NCBI RefSeq assembly: GCF_029962835.1
Contig: NC_080586.1
Span: 71,301,001-71,365,000 of the forward strand
Origin: Magnolia sinica
Taxonomy: Eukaryota; Streptophyta; Magnoliopsida; Magnoliales; Magnoliaceae
Length of the DNA: 64,000 nucleotides
Direction of reading: 5' to 3'
Shown here: piece after piece, positions 12,184-25,200 of the stretch
How the letters are laid out: every line of letters begins with the position of its first letter
Numbering within the stretch: the stretch's first letter is position 1
Made by a program: the position numbers and the translations under genes
The notes under the pieces: generated by a model
Told to the model about the DNA's origin: nothing
The model's database searches: none
What the model saw: only the letters and a program-made list of their open reading frames with translations

Positions 12184-12512
12184 ATTTCAAAATTGACGTT
12201 TCATATCTAAAATGCCGTGTAGCTAACGAAGAGACTACAATTTCAGTAGGTGCACTTAAGTTCTGAGCCGTGATTTCAGCATTTGGATACTTGCCACACC
12301 CAATTCGACTTGGTGGTGACTCGACTTGATTCGGTACTTGTGACCGGGTCAGACTCAATCTGGTTTAGTCCAAGCTAGACCCAGACTCGGATCGGGTGAG
12401 ACATGCGGGACTCAGTACCGAGTCGGGTCGAGTCCGGGTCAGGTATATTTCATAACCGGGTTGAGTCAGGTCAGCCCTAAATCAGTCCAACTCGAATCAA
12501 TGGCCAGCTCTA
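11900..12512. mobile_element. Non-autonomous hAT element
   Basis: Termini TAGAGCTCGC / GCCAGCTCTA are inverted, flanked by an 8-bp duplication with one mismatch (tccaacat 11892-11899, tccaacac 12513-12520). The body is rich in 'gactcgactcgg' words and matches the element at 59337-60259 over both halves. A (TG)26 microsatellite (12131-12182) has grown in its middle. No transposase. Confidence 0.88.
12131..12182. repeat. (TG)n microsatellite
   Basis: 26 uninterrupted TG dinucleotides inside the hAT element, at a point where related elements have no such repeat. Probably highly polymorphic. Confidence 0.98.
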
Positions 12513-13917
12513 TCCAACACTAATAAGTGAAACTGCTGTTCGCCGTATGGGTCATGCAAGTCACCCCGGGTAGGTCTAGTCAGGACAATCCACGACTAGT
12601 GGCCTCCCTCTCACTAACCATTCAAAAAGAATGGAATTGAATCTAAACTGTTGAGGTCAAAATTTAGACTACCGTCCACTCAATGAGGTGAACCTTCGAC
12701 GGACCCTGGTCCTGCACAAAAGGGTGAGTAAAGGAAACCCTAGCTAAGCCGGGGGACCCTCCGATGCCTAAGTCAGCTAGGGAATCTGGGTCTAAGTAGA
12801 GTGTAGAGAGAGGGTGCGAGATATTGTGCACCTGTTTCCTCCTCACGAGATACTATTTATACTCCCTCGCCTGAGATGGGCATGTCCGCATAACTCGGCG
12901 CGTCTTGGGACATTCACCACTTCCCGCGGGAGATTTGGCTACCCAACTGTTGTGTGGTCGTGCTAACGTGGGTGGTTGAGTAACCATTGCTAATAGTGCA
13001 GTAATGGAACACGTTGAGGTCCTACAAGTAGATTCCGATCCGAGTCTCAAACCAACTACCTCGACCTCAGATTACTCCGAGCCGATAGCCCCGGTCTCAG
13101 CTTGTCCACCCAAGGCCTCGGAGTGAAAGCACAACTGATGCCGAGCTAGGAGTCTTTCCCCTCAGCCGTTCTCGTGACTCTGGACTTAGTTATGCATCTC
13201 GAGTTGACTCTGAATAGCATCAAACCTCGAAGTTGAGAAGGCTCAGATCTTCCCATCTCAACCGAAGGTAGAATATTTACACCCAACCACATATCTTGAG
13301 GAGAGATGGCTCTACCATGTTGTGGTTATTCCCACTCCACCGTATCATATCCCACAGCATCTATATACCAGATAAAGGAAATGATCACATACAATTGCTT
13401 TGTTTCCTACCGCCAGTGTGTCACTTGTTTATGACATCTGAGCCGTGCAAATGGTGGTACACATAATAAAGATCTCCAAAGATGGAAATCAGCACGGTCC
13501 ATTAGTCATTTGGCCTACACCTAATTAGTAGATTATCCAAAGTTTTTTTAATCCTGTTGATCTTCGTCGTATGGCCCACCATTACCACAGCTCAGATAGG
13601 ATCTGATGACATGTTCCAATGATCCAAACCATCCGTATCATTGACTAGAATGCTAATTTACCTCTTCTTCTTTAAACATGAGCTGTCTCCATGACTGTTT
13701 TTTTGTGGGCCATGCCATTTGATTAGAAGTCCATGCCATTTGACTAGATTAATGTAACCACCGTTTGTTGCGTGATCAGATGAATGGTCGGATAACCAAT
13801 ACCATTAAACAGATATCGATACCAGATACCTATTTTTTAATTAGCACACGCCAATCACATGCACTAACAGGCTAACCCAGCTGGTGCTTGCAATAATCCA
13901 AAGCAAAGGAGAATAAG
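12513..13917. repeat. Dispersed repeat and unassigned sequence
   Basis: 12540-12670 matches 46530-46570 and 47130-47290 ('gggtcatgca', 'ggcctccctct', 'aaccattcaaaaa'), so it continues the repeat broken by the hAT insertion. 12690-13440 is GC-richer, with a TATA-like 'gggagtataaatag' on the minus strand near 12850, possibly an old LTR promoter. 13440-13917 shows nothing recognisable. Confidence 0.45.
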
Positions 13918-14431
13918 GGCGCGGATTGCGTCCTACCCCCACCCGGGCAGGGCTCTGTGGGGCCCACCTTGATGTAAGTGTTTTATCCACACCGTTCATA
14001 GTTTTTCTAAGATTATTTTAACGAAGAAAGAAAAAAAAAAGGCAGGTACAGGGCTTAAGTGGACCGCAACGTGGGGATTGAACGTCCACCATTAAAAACT
14101 TCTTGGGAGCTGGAGAAGTTTCGGATGAAGCTGATATTTAGTTTTTTCAATTCATCCACCTCTACATGACCCTATGAATAGGTTGGATAGTTTAAAAAAA
14201 CATCACTGTCGCCCTTAGAAAGGTTTCAACGGTTGGTGTAATTATCTATGCAGCTTCCTTTAGTGTAGTCCAGTGGAGCTGTGGTCGTACTTCATTTTTA
14301 TAATCATATCTTAAAATGATCTGAGAAATGCAACGAACGGCACGGATAAAATACTTACATCACAGTGGACCCACAGAGCCCTGCCCGGACGGATTACGGT
14401 CCGGGCGGGGGTAGGACGCAATCCGCGTCCG
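13918..14431. mobile_element. Mutator-like MITE
   Basis: The inverted termini extend over about 35 bp: GGCGCGGATTGCGTCCTACC at the left and its inverse at the right (14410-14431). Both are followed inward by 'gggcagggctctgtgggnccc'. The flanks gagaataag / cagaataac agree at 7 of 9 bases, as expected for an old 9-bp Mutator-type target duplication. No coding capacity. Confidence 0.8.
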
Positions 14432-14464
14432 CAGAATAACTTACAATTGACCGTTTACAATTAT

Positions 14465-15122
14465 GGGAGCGGATTGCATGGACACTGAAGTGATGTGGCA
14501 AAACGCCATTGGTAAAATATCAATGGTACGTTTCCTCGGTATAAATGCTACTCCGCTAAATCCATTAACGGATCTTCCTCGGTTTCCGCCCTGCACCCCG
14601 GATTGTCGTACTGAGAAAATTTTGTTGGCCAATTGTAAATTTATGTTATTTATCCCTACCTTCCATCTGTTTTTCCATTTAATTTTAGGCTTTGAGCCAA
14701 AAAATGAAGCTTATATAAATCTCAAGTGGGCGAATACATCAGGAAACAGTGGAAATATTGATTTCCACGGTTGAAACCTTTCCAAGCAGCGATGTTTATT
14801 CTTTATCCAAACTGTTCAAAGAGTAAAAAAATATAGATGAATGTAATAAACCAAATATAATCTTGGATCAAAACTTCTGCAGCCCTCAGGAATTTTTCAA
14901 CCGTATAAATCCAATTTACACTTATTCCTTTGGTGTGGTCGATTTTAGCCTTTTATATGCTTAGATTTTGTGTGGGCGATTTTACCCTTTTATATGCTTA
15001 GGTTTTGAGTTAAGGCTCTAAAATTATCTTATAAAATGGATGGAAAAATTGGATAAAATACATAAATCACAGTAAACCCCACCCCACGTAGTTTACTCAG
15101 TATGCAATCCAATCCACTTCCC
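14465..15122. mobile_element. Mutator-like MITE (copy 2); right end at about 399 in copy 1
   Basis: The left end reads GGGAGCGGATTGCATGGACA and the right end is its imperfect inverse (...GCAATCCAATCCACTTCCC). The terminus belongs to the same GGRARCGGATTG family as the MITEs at 13918, 46574 and 61065. The body has the usual phrases of this family, such as 'accttccatctg' and 'gtggaccaca...ggaaacagtgg'. No coding capacity. I could not find a convincing target duplication, so the ends are approximate. Confidence 0.55.
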
Positions 15123-15683
15123 TTCACATACCGGTGAACTCCACCTACATTTATTTTACGCGGAATTCCTACGAACTTAGATGGGGCCCATTGTGATGTT
15201 TTTGAGAAATCCTCACCTTCCATCCATTTTTTTAGTTCATTTCAGGACATGATGGCAAAACTAAACTGTATCCAAAGCTTAAGTGGGCCGTATTGAAGCA
15301 AAATGTGGTTAGGGGAATTCCTACCGTTAAAATCTACCTGAGTTCGACAGTGATTTTTACAAGCCATCCATACCATTAATAACTTCCTTCCTACTAGGAT
15401 GAACTGAAATCACAAACGTTAGCATGACTCAAAACTTCTGTGGCCCACAAATATTTAAACTATGGACGTTCAATTATCACATTTTTGGCCCACTTGGGCC
15501 CTGAAAACAGTTCATTTTTGGCTTCATGTCCTGAATTGGACTCAAAAAACTGATGGACGGGTAGGATTTCTCACAAACATCACAGTGAGCCCACCTGGTT
15601 CCCAACGACATCTTTTTTTTCTTAAGATAAACAATTATTGTGCGTGGCCGAGTGCGTTCACGTCCTAAACGGAAAAACATCCG

Positions 15684-16425
15684 CTAACGGATCCCCGTTT
15701 GAAGAGCATCTATTGGAAGGAAACAGCCTATCCACCAATGCCATTTTGCCACGTCACTTCAGTAGCCTTTTGGCTACTGAACCATTCAGTATCCAATCCG
15801 CTCCCACCCGGATCCACCAAGGTAGTTGGGATCCTTGACTGTGGGGCCACCTTGAAAATCCACGCCGTCTAAACGTTTTGAAAGCTCATTTTAGTATATC
15901 AACCCAAAAATGAAGCATATTTAAATCTTAGTTGGACCACACCACAGGAAATTGTAGTGATTAAATGGCCACAATTAAAACAGCTTGGGGCTACATAAAT
16001 GTTTATTTGTCATCCAACCTTTTGATAAGGTCACAAAGACCTGGATAAAAGTTCCAAGCAAATATCAACTTCATCTATAACTTTTGAGGCCCACAAGAAG
16101 TTTTTAATCATAAGTCACCGTTGTTTCCTGTGGTGTGGTGTGGTCCACCAAAGATTTAAATTTACTTCAATTTTTTGGGATGATGCTCTAAAATGATCTT
16201 TCAAAATGGTTCGACGGCGTAGACATAACGTACACGCATCAAGGGGGGCGCACGCCCGAAAAAGGGTCTGTGCCAGAGTATATTGGATCAGATCCGGGAG
16301 CGGATTGGATACTGAACACTTCAGTAGCCAGAAGGCTACTAAGTGATGTGGCAAAACACCATTGGTTAGATATCAATGGTACGTTCCCTTGGTAAAAATG
16401 CTACTCCGTTAGATCCGTTAATGGA
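15684..16425. repeat. Fold-back / long-TIR MITE, copy 2
   Basis: Twin of 936-1672. The arms are 15684-15813 and 16286-16425. Here the arms keep 'cagtagcc...ggctac' on both sides, which is more complete than in copy 1, where part of the right arm is lost. The junction motif GGGAGCGGATTGGATACTG puts it in the Mutator-like MITE family seen elsewhere in the window. Confidence 0.75.
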
Positions 16426-17271
16426 TCTTTCTCGGTTTCCGCCATGCACCCACTTGGCCACGAAATTGGATTGTCATACTGAGAAAATTCAATTGGGCCC
16501 ATTATGAATTTATGTGATTTATCCACACCTTCCATCTATTTTTCCATCTAATTTTAGGCGTTGAGCCCAAAATCAAAGCTTATAAAAATCTCAAGTGGAC
16601 GATACCGCAGGAAATAGTGGAAATAATGATTTCCACCGTTGAAACCTTTCAAGCCCCACAGTGATTTTTATTTTTCATCCAAACTGTTCGAAGGATCAAA
16701 AAACATGGATGAAGGTAAAAAACAAATACAATATTGAACCAAAACTTAAGTAGAAAATGATTCCCAAAATGTGGCAGATCGAAAACTTAAGTAGATCACA
16801 CAACCGGAAGCACCGAGGATTGAATGTCCACCATTGAAACCTTCATAGGGCCACAGAATTTATGTATCAAGTTAATATTTTTGTTTTCAGTTTATCTCGA
16901 TAACGTGACTTACGCCCATAGGTAACCGAACCTACATAGAAATAGATGGTCTTATTGAGCCCATTGTGATGTATATATTTTATCCATTGTTGTCCATTCA
17001 TTTTGAAATATCATTTTAAAGAATGAGCTAAAAAATAAGCCATATCAAAAGCTCATATGGACCACAACATAGAAAGCAGTGAAATTGAAAACCTACCATT
17101 GAAAACCTTTTGGGGACCATAAATTTTTTGAATGTAACTCATTTTTTAGCCAATGAAGTTAAATTAAATTCTAAATTCAATGGATGGATTAGATTCGACA
17201 CATAAATCATGACAATACCCTTATAATATAATAACTTCAACCCTTATAACCATGAACTCCACATGTCACAT

Positions 17272-17472
17272 GACAACCACGACCCATGTACATGATAATC
17301 ACAAACCATATATATAACAAGAAAACTACGACTCATAACAACCACAACCCATATAACATGATAACCTTGACCCATGACAATCACAACCCATATAACATGA
17401 CGACCACGACCCATATAACATAACGACTATGACCCATATAACATAACAACCACAACCCATAGCCATATAACA
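17272..17472. repeat. Minisatellite, copy 2
   Basis: Twin of 2513-2722 with the same unit order. Single-base differences between units ('ataatcggga' against 'ataaccttga') show that the array has not been homogenised since the segment was duplicated. Confidence 0.8.
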
Positions 17473-18675
17473 TGGTAAGGGTTATGGTTGTAATGTAGTA
17501 GTGGTCGTGGTTGTCAGGTTGATGTAATTAATAATTTGATTATTTTTAAATAATAGGAATCGAGGCCCACAATTGGGTGATTCGTTCCATCCACCTTGTT
17601 GGCCAGCTCGCTATGAGCCAAAAAAGTCCTAACTTGGGCAATGTCCAATTCTAACAAATATCACAGTGAGTATAAAAAGTTTCAATAGTGAGTATCATTG
17701 CCACCATTATTTTATATTATGTGGCCCACACAAGCTCTGAATCAGGCTGATATTTGGGGCCTAGCCTTAAAATGACACGGAAAAAAGAATGGCGACATGG
17801 ATTATACACATACATCAATGTGGGCCCCACGAGTTGGGCCTTGCCCACTCCTAAAAATGCTTCCGATAATCACTTTCTTAGCATTAAATACGACGTAACT
17901 TCTTATTTACTCAGAAACCATATAATTATTGAACAAGGACAAGGGCATTTTAATTCGAAAATTTTTTCGAATCTTATCCAAAGGCGACCCTCGGAATATT
18001 TGGAAGGTGGAACCTCTTTAAAGAATTTGACAATACAACTACGGTGAGAATCCCTAAAAATCCTCATATCTACTTCCGATGCTTCTGCATTTCAAGTCAT
18101 ATCACTAGCTCAAGAAAGATACGGACATTGAAAATCAATGGATAAAGAAAAATAAATTATTAGTTTTGAATTGTTTCTTTGAATACGAATTTCTGTTTTT
18201 TTAACTGTTGGTTTGCAGGCCATTGATGGAAAGTTTAGATTCTTACGTTTTGGAGATTTTCTAAGAAGCTACTTTCATCAATGTGTTTTCTTTTTCTAGT
18301 CTAATTAACTGTTTGGACCACTGTATATGGCTCCAAATCCAAGGGCCATAATCTAATACTATCCTAAGGCTATTCGTAAAATGTACTGTTGCAAACCACA
18401 ATAGAAAGAGATAGGTATTATTTCGGCCAATTTTGATTTGATTGGTAATAGTCCACCAATTGGAAGGATATCTTGTTTGGTGCCATGAGCCGTTGACCAG
18501 TCTAGCAACTGAGGGCATCCCTACGTGGGGTTCCTCATAGTACATGGCCAGGATCTTTCACTTGCTTTCATTCATGGCTTTATGATCTGAGTCCCATATG
18601 ACTCCTCTGAGTCTACTTGGATTCTGTAGGTACCCCATCTGGTTCAAAACCTGATGGTGGTAGTGCATGCTCACC

Positions 18676-19164
18676 CAAGGGCGGCTCAAAAGGGTAGGCA
18701 GGTGAGGCAATTGCCTAAGGTCCCCTAATTATGAAGGCCCTATATTATAGCAAAATTAAAATTTCTTAATTATAGAGGTCCTATATTATAGCAAAATTAA
18801 AATTAAGAAGACGAAAAAAAAACTTAAATTTTTTGAAATAAAACTTATTAAAAGGCCTACAAAAGGAACATCTAAAAATTAGTTTACAAATTTGAAATTG
18901 AAAATAAAAAACAAACCCTACAAACTAGCACTATCAATGATAACAGTCTAGCTCTATCCTTTCTTTTCAAAATAATAGCATCATTCCCAATAAATTCATC
19001 TCCTAAAACCTAGAACCACAACTACCTACTTTTTTGCTAATTAAGTTCTCAAAAAATTAAATTCTAACATCATTTTTCTAAATTAAATTCTAAGTTCATT
19101 TTTCTTAAAAAAGCCTTGTTTTAATGACTTGCCTAATGCCCCTAAAAATATTGAGCCGCCCCTG
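18676..19164. mobile_element. Non-autonomous hAT element, copy 2
   Basis: Twin of 3933-4422, inherited through the segmental duplication rather than a second transposition. The left terminus has one change (CAAGGGCGGCTCAA); the right terminus is unchanged. The flanking 8-mers are again 'gctcacc'/'tctcacc'-like. Confidence 0.92.
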
Positions 19165-19838
19165 TTCTCACCACAGAACTTGGCCATGTCGCAGGTGCAA
19201 CAGGCAGTCTGCTTCCGGTGTAAATGTATCCAAGAATCTTGTTAACTGCACACGAGTGTACAAGGGAGTCCAATACATACCATTTCATGTGCCAAAAGTG
19301 TCACACGTGCTTGAGATTCAAGCCTTCTATTTAAAAAAATGCACAAAGTTTCACACGTACGTTGTACAATATGTTTACGTCCATTTGTAAGACAATGAAA
19401 AATCAATCCAACTAATTTCAGAGCGTTTACGTCCCTAAAGAAAGTCGACTAACAGTTGACTTTATGATTTTACCATGGCCCACCTGAATATATGTTCATG
19501 CGATGATGCAGCTAATGGATGGTTTGGATTTCACACATGTAGTGCATTCTCACTAAATCATTTAATTTCCACTACACACAAATTCGGTAGTGCGGCCGAC
19601 CTTCATGCATAATAAACGAAAAAAAAAAAAAAACTATGAATTCAGATACTGGGCGCTGATTGAAATATGCCAAAACACAGAAGCAGACAGATGAATATAT
19701 AATACCATCTATAGGCTTTTTTAATGTGTTTTATTTGAGTTTCATAACACATGGTCCCACCTGGCAACAGATTATTAGGCCTGAGCACCACTCCTTTAAC
19801 CCATTTACTTAGGGCTTTTATTTTATGCCCTTAAGTAA

Positions 19839-20436
19839 ATGATCTCTCCAAATAGATGGTTGGTGCAATACAGCACATACATTATGAAATGGATCCCAGG
19901 GCTATCAGGGGAGGTGGCATCTGCAAAGATAACAATGGGAATCTCATCTTTGCTTTTGCCAATGGCTATGGAGAGGGTTCCAACAACAGGGTGGAGCTTC
20001 GAGCGTTGCACGATGGTATGGCCCATTGTGTGAACCTCGGGTTAAATAAAATGGTTATCGAGTCAGACTTGAAGTTTGTGGTTGATTCCTTCTATGAGCG
20101 GTCTAATAGTGCTTGGAAATGAAGGTACTGGCTAACACATGTAAAAGGTCCAAATAGTAGGGGAACCTTTGAGGTCTCCCTGATTGTGAGAGAAGGGAAT
20201 GGGCCGATGGACGGGTTGACCAAAGAAGGAAGTGATGGTCAAGGGTTTCGGCTTGAAGGCCGCTGGCCTTCCTCTCCTCGTCAGCGGCAGGTATTTGTTA
20301 GATAAGGTGGGAATTGGATCGATTACAGACATTTAGGGGATTTTTTTATATAGAAATGATAGGTGGGCCAGCCTTTTCATAGCTGGAATGTGCCCAAATA
20401 GGCAGAGTCTTGTAGTGTTGTTTTTGTGATCAATGG

Positions 20437-20475
<39 letters not shown>
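19839..20475 (+). mobile_element. 5'-truncated LINE, RNase H tail, copy 2
   Basis: Twin of 5109-5745. The same TGA after 'NSAWK' is present at 20120-20122, so this break predates the duplication. The terminal (TA)n has expanded to 20445-20471. Confidence 0.8.
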
Positions 20476-20477
<2 letters not shown>

Positions 20478-21359
20478 GAAAAAAACATACATTATGGTGG
20501 GGCTCGCCAGACTCGGTGACATCACTTTAGTTGCTGGTCTCGCTGCTCAACCTATTAGTAACTAATCCGCGTGTCCTACTCCTTTAACCCATTTACTTAC
20601 GGGCTCTTATTTTATTCTTGCTATTACTTTTTTATAAGATTTGGTAATTGGAATCTTTTATTACTAATATTAATTAATGTGCATACTAGACATGGTTTCA
20701 AACGAGAATGGATAAGCCATAGCCTGACTCATTTACTTTAGTAGAATGAGTCAGCCATAACCTGACTCATTTACTTCAGCAGGCTTTGCTTTCAGAATGA
20801 AACGGAAGCACAAGGTAGCACCTTTGCCTAAGTCCGAGTTAGAAGCTGTCCTGAATACCTGGCCCATGGGTTGACCATAGTTGTAGCCCATTGCTAGCCT
20901 TAATTTAAGGCTTCATTTAAGCGAGATCTATGCAGAACAAAAAACTTTGGCCTAATAAGCTGAAACAAATCACTTCTTAAAATATCACTTGCCCATAACC
21001 TAGAAGAAGAAGAAAAAAGAAAAAGAAAAAAGAAGAAAGAAGAAGAAGAATAAAAAGACTTGACTAGAAACATATATTTATTTTTTTTTGAAAAAAGGAA
21101 GAAGACCTAACGTTAAAATGTAGAACATAGGTTCAAAATCATCCAATCCCAGCCCTACTTCTTAAAATATCACTTGCCCATAACCTGGGGCTACTGGAAT
21201 CCCAATGACCTTAAGCCTCGTCGCCCATTGTGATGTCTGTTTCATATCCACTCCATTCATTGTGCCAGCCCACAAGGAATAATGGGGATAGAAATGCCCA
21301 TGTTGAAACTTTTTTAAGGTTCACCCTATGTTTATATGCCATCCAACCCATTCATAAGT

Positions 21360-22180
21360 TGATTCCCAATGAGCTGAAGGGAAACATGATGTAGAGCGGG
21401 TCGCAGACGCTTTGCAAAGATGGATGAGAGAAGACCCGATCAGAGGTAGAATTAATCTGGATGGTCGGGACCTTAAATTAGTCATATCTCACAAACCAAG
21501 ATGAGCTTTTGGACATATTATATATGATTTTGGGGTAAACCTACTTAAGCCAAGTAACCCTGCTATGCCAGGTAGCCCACACCAAATTTGTGAGATTCTG
21601 TCAAATCAACGGTCAAAAGTCCCATTTAGTTTTATTATTATTATTATTATTATAAACAATAAGTTTTAATTTGAGTATAACTTTTGATCATTTGAGTTGT
21701 AGAAGTTGTGCCCAATATTAAAAAGTTAGGAGAACAATGTGGTTGCGCCAAATTGGACACTTACTATTTTTGGCTAAAAACCATGAAGTCTAGTAGGAAT
21801 AGAGGTCATATATAAATAGCAAGTTTACTAATTATAGTAAGCCATGCTTTTAGGGTGTTTGAGTGGGAGGCTAAGTATAAAATTTCATCCTAGGTTTGAG
21901 CTCCTTATTTAAAGAGTAGTAATTTCATTTTATTTTATTTTTAATCATCAATCAAGTTATTTCAAATTTATTAGGAATTATTTCTGCTTTTATCCATTGG
22001 ATTCGAGGAAGCTCTGTGAGGAGTCCAAAGAGCTCTGTGGATACGGTGATCGACCTCATCACCTCCCTCCTACACCATAACACAATATTAGCCTGATTGA
22101 AAACTTCTCTGCCCCTAAGAAAGTTTTGATGGTGGTTGTTCAATCACCACTATTCTTTGTGTTGTGGCCCATTTGAGATT
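21360..22180 (+). mobile_element. Possible LTR remnant with TATA box, copy 2
   Basis: Twin of 6600-7440 with the TATA-like box at 21808-21820. As in copy 1, no LTR pair, primer site or coding region is seen. Confidence 0.3.
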
Positions 22181-22262
22181 TAAATCTACCTGATTTTCAA
22201 AATCATCCTAAAATGGGCAAGCACAATAGGTAAATGGAGTTGACAGACAGTAGACCTTATAG

Positions 22263-25200
22263 AACTTTTTTTTTAAAAACAAAAAATTTCATTAGCTATC
22301 TCGAAAAATTACATTCGGGCTTCCTCAGGAGAAAAAGGACCTGAGAAACGCCTATCATAACCGACCCAGAAAAGAAGAAAAGAAGAAAAAACGTGAGAGA
22401 CTCTAAGGAAACAGAGGCCAAAGCAATACTCTAAGACTCCCTGATCGCCCCCAGGCCCACCTTATCTAGGAAGAGGAGCCCTCTGACTTGGGAAGGTAGA
22501 TCAGAAAAATGACTAAAAAACATGGAAGCTTGGTTATCGCTCCCCAAGCGAGCTAAGGCATCCACTGGATCATTACCTTCCCTGAAAATGTGGGCAAACA
22601 CAATCTGACCTCTCTGTTTAAACCTCTCAATCCTGTTGAGCCAGTAATACCATTTCCAACTCGAAAGAGCGGCCCCATTTAAGACCTTCACCACCAGTTG
22701 CGAATCAGACTCGACTACCACCTTAGTGAAGCCTCTTGAGAAGCAGAGGAAAAGCCCATCATGAACTGCATGAAGTTCCACCAAGCTGTTAGAACCAACA
22801 TCAAAACCTTCCGAATGCGCATAGGAATTCACCCCTGTCACCTCAACAAGCCCCACCGCCACCAGACTTGCCCGAGTTACCTCTGGAGGACCTGTCAACG
22901 TTAACCTTAGCCCAGCCTCTATAAGGTTTGAACCACTTCACCACCGAGGGGGACCTCTCCCTATCTATGGGTGCCGCTGACAACAACGTCAACAGAGGAG
23001 GCAATCTTGGAGCCACTGATGGAAGACATCCACCAGGAGATATGTGTGATCAGAGCCCCTATAGTTGTGGGCTTCCCTTCAAAGATTGCAACAGTTCTAG
23101 CCTGCCAAACTTCCGATAGCAGCAAGCAAGGGACCGACTTCTGAATTGAGCACAACCTGCTGCCGGTTGGCTGAGAACTCCACCACTACGAAAATCTGGT
23201 ATCAACTGAGCATGAAAACATAACATTGATGCTGAAAAACACCCCAAAGTGATTCCAGGCTGCTACAGCCAGCTCACTTTTGAGAAATATGTGCTGGCTT
23301 GTCTCCCCTGAATGACCTTGATTAGCACCGGTCCCACAATAAATACACTTAGATGCGAGATGAATTCCCTAGGCTTGGACAGCTGCATCCACCAGAATAG
23401 CTTTCTGCAAAACCTTCCAAACAAAAAGAGAAATCCTTGGGGGCATCTTCGCATGCCACACCCACCTAGCCCAACCTTTGCAAGGCAAACTCCATCTGCA
23501 AGAGGCCCAGGCTGAAGAGACTGAGAAGCTAGCCAAGGGGGTAAAAGGCCATAAAAGGGAATCAGGGCCTTCTAATAAATAGAATCCCTCATGGAAAATG
23601 AAATCTATGACTTCCTGGGGGAGGAAACCGAAGACCGCTGAGAGAGGGAGAGGGTCGTTCGTACCCAAAAACTGATGGACCTTCATAGACTGCAGATCGG
23701 CTGGAATAGGAGCAAGGGCTAAATGTTGAAGGGGCCCCAGTCCAGTCTATTTGGTGCACCAGAGACTGCAGTTACCAACGGTAAGTTTTCACTGCACCTT
23801 GGTCTCCGACAGGCATAAGTTCAGCAGGATTTTCTTCCACAGCGAAGAAGGTAGACCTGTAGAGCGCTCTAGGCCGGAATGGGACAGGTCCTGGGCATAT
23901 TTGGCAAACATAAAGGATCCCCACAAGCTGTTATCCTCCCTGATTTTGATCGCCCATGCCATTTTAAGGCGGAACGCCTTCATGACCTCGAATAGCTTCC
24001 TAATGCTGATACCTCTTTCATCTTTAGGAAGAGAAATTGCCTTCCAGCTCTTCCAACGCAGCTTCCTCTTGACGTCTGCCCATCCCCAAAAGAAATTGGC
24101 AAATCGTCTTTCCAGCGACAATAAGACCTGAGAAGGGAGATGCGCTGCTGCCATCGCATGAACCGGGATACTCCCTAGGACATGTTTAACCAAAACAACT
24201 CTACTAGCCTGAGAAAGGCACCTCGCCTGCCACCCTCTGATTCAGCTCTCTACCCTGTCAATCAGAGGCTAAAAATCTGTAACGCCCTGAAATTCGGGGG
24301 TCGAGCATAACTCAGCTCCCGAGTTCCAAAACATCACTTATGCAACATAATTAATGAGAGATGTATGTTGACTGTATTAGTGCATAAAACATGGAATAGA
24401 TTAAGCCAAAACACAGATATGATTCAGGGACAAGTGAATAAAGCAAGCGGAAGACTTATAGTAAAATGTGTACAAATGTAAATCCCTGAATTACATATAC
24501 AAGCCAGATCGTGTAGAAGTGTTATTTAACAAAATTATAAGTATCAAATTATATCATTTCAGTTCCCAAAAATAATCCTAGAGATCTCGCGCATCAGACC
24601 CAGGCTCGCTAGAACCCTTCTGAAAACTGCATATAAGAGAAGGCAGCCTCGTCGTCATCCAGCTCCCGATCTGCCTCAGACGTCGCATCCACATCTGCAA
24701 CATCAGGGCCTAAGACAGAGTCTGGTGGGTGTGTAACACCGCCCTAGAAACGTGAGAGTGAGTGATCAACTCAGTGGAACAATAAGGCACTGGTTAACAT
24801 GTTATCAGTTCAATCAAACAGTAGTGATAAAGCAGGATAAGTAAATAAATCCTAAGTACTCTTGTTAATGCAAGGATGTATGCAATATGATGCGTGCCCT
24901 CACACGTACACCCTCAGCGTCTTCATCTTACGTTACGCATGACATCGCCTCAAAGTGCGCCACATCTACAAAGCACATGCAAATGCGGTGCATGGATATG
25001 ATTACCAAGTTGTTATTAGTCCATTTCACACAACAGGATTGGAAAGCTAAGATACCTTTCTCATATCACCATCCAAACAGTAATCCATACTAGGGTTGTC
25101 AATCCTAGATATCTCATACGATCATATGTTTGAGGTCGTAGCAAAGGGCTCGTCACCAATCAATGCACGCCTTCCATGCCCTTACTACCACAGATCGGCT

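Noticed and set aside
12650-13426. Complete LTR bounded by tgttgagg...gtgtgtca
   Set aside because: No matching 5-bp flanks, and the paralogous repeat at 47270 runs across the supposed left edge.
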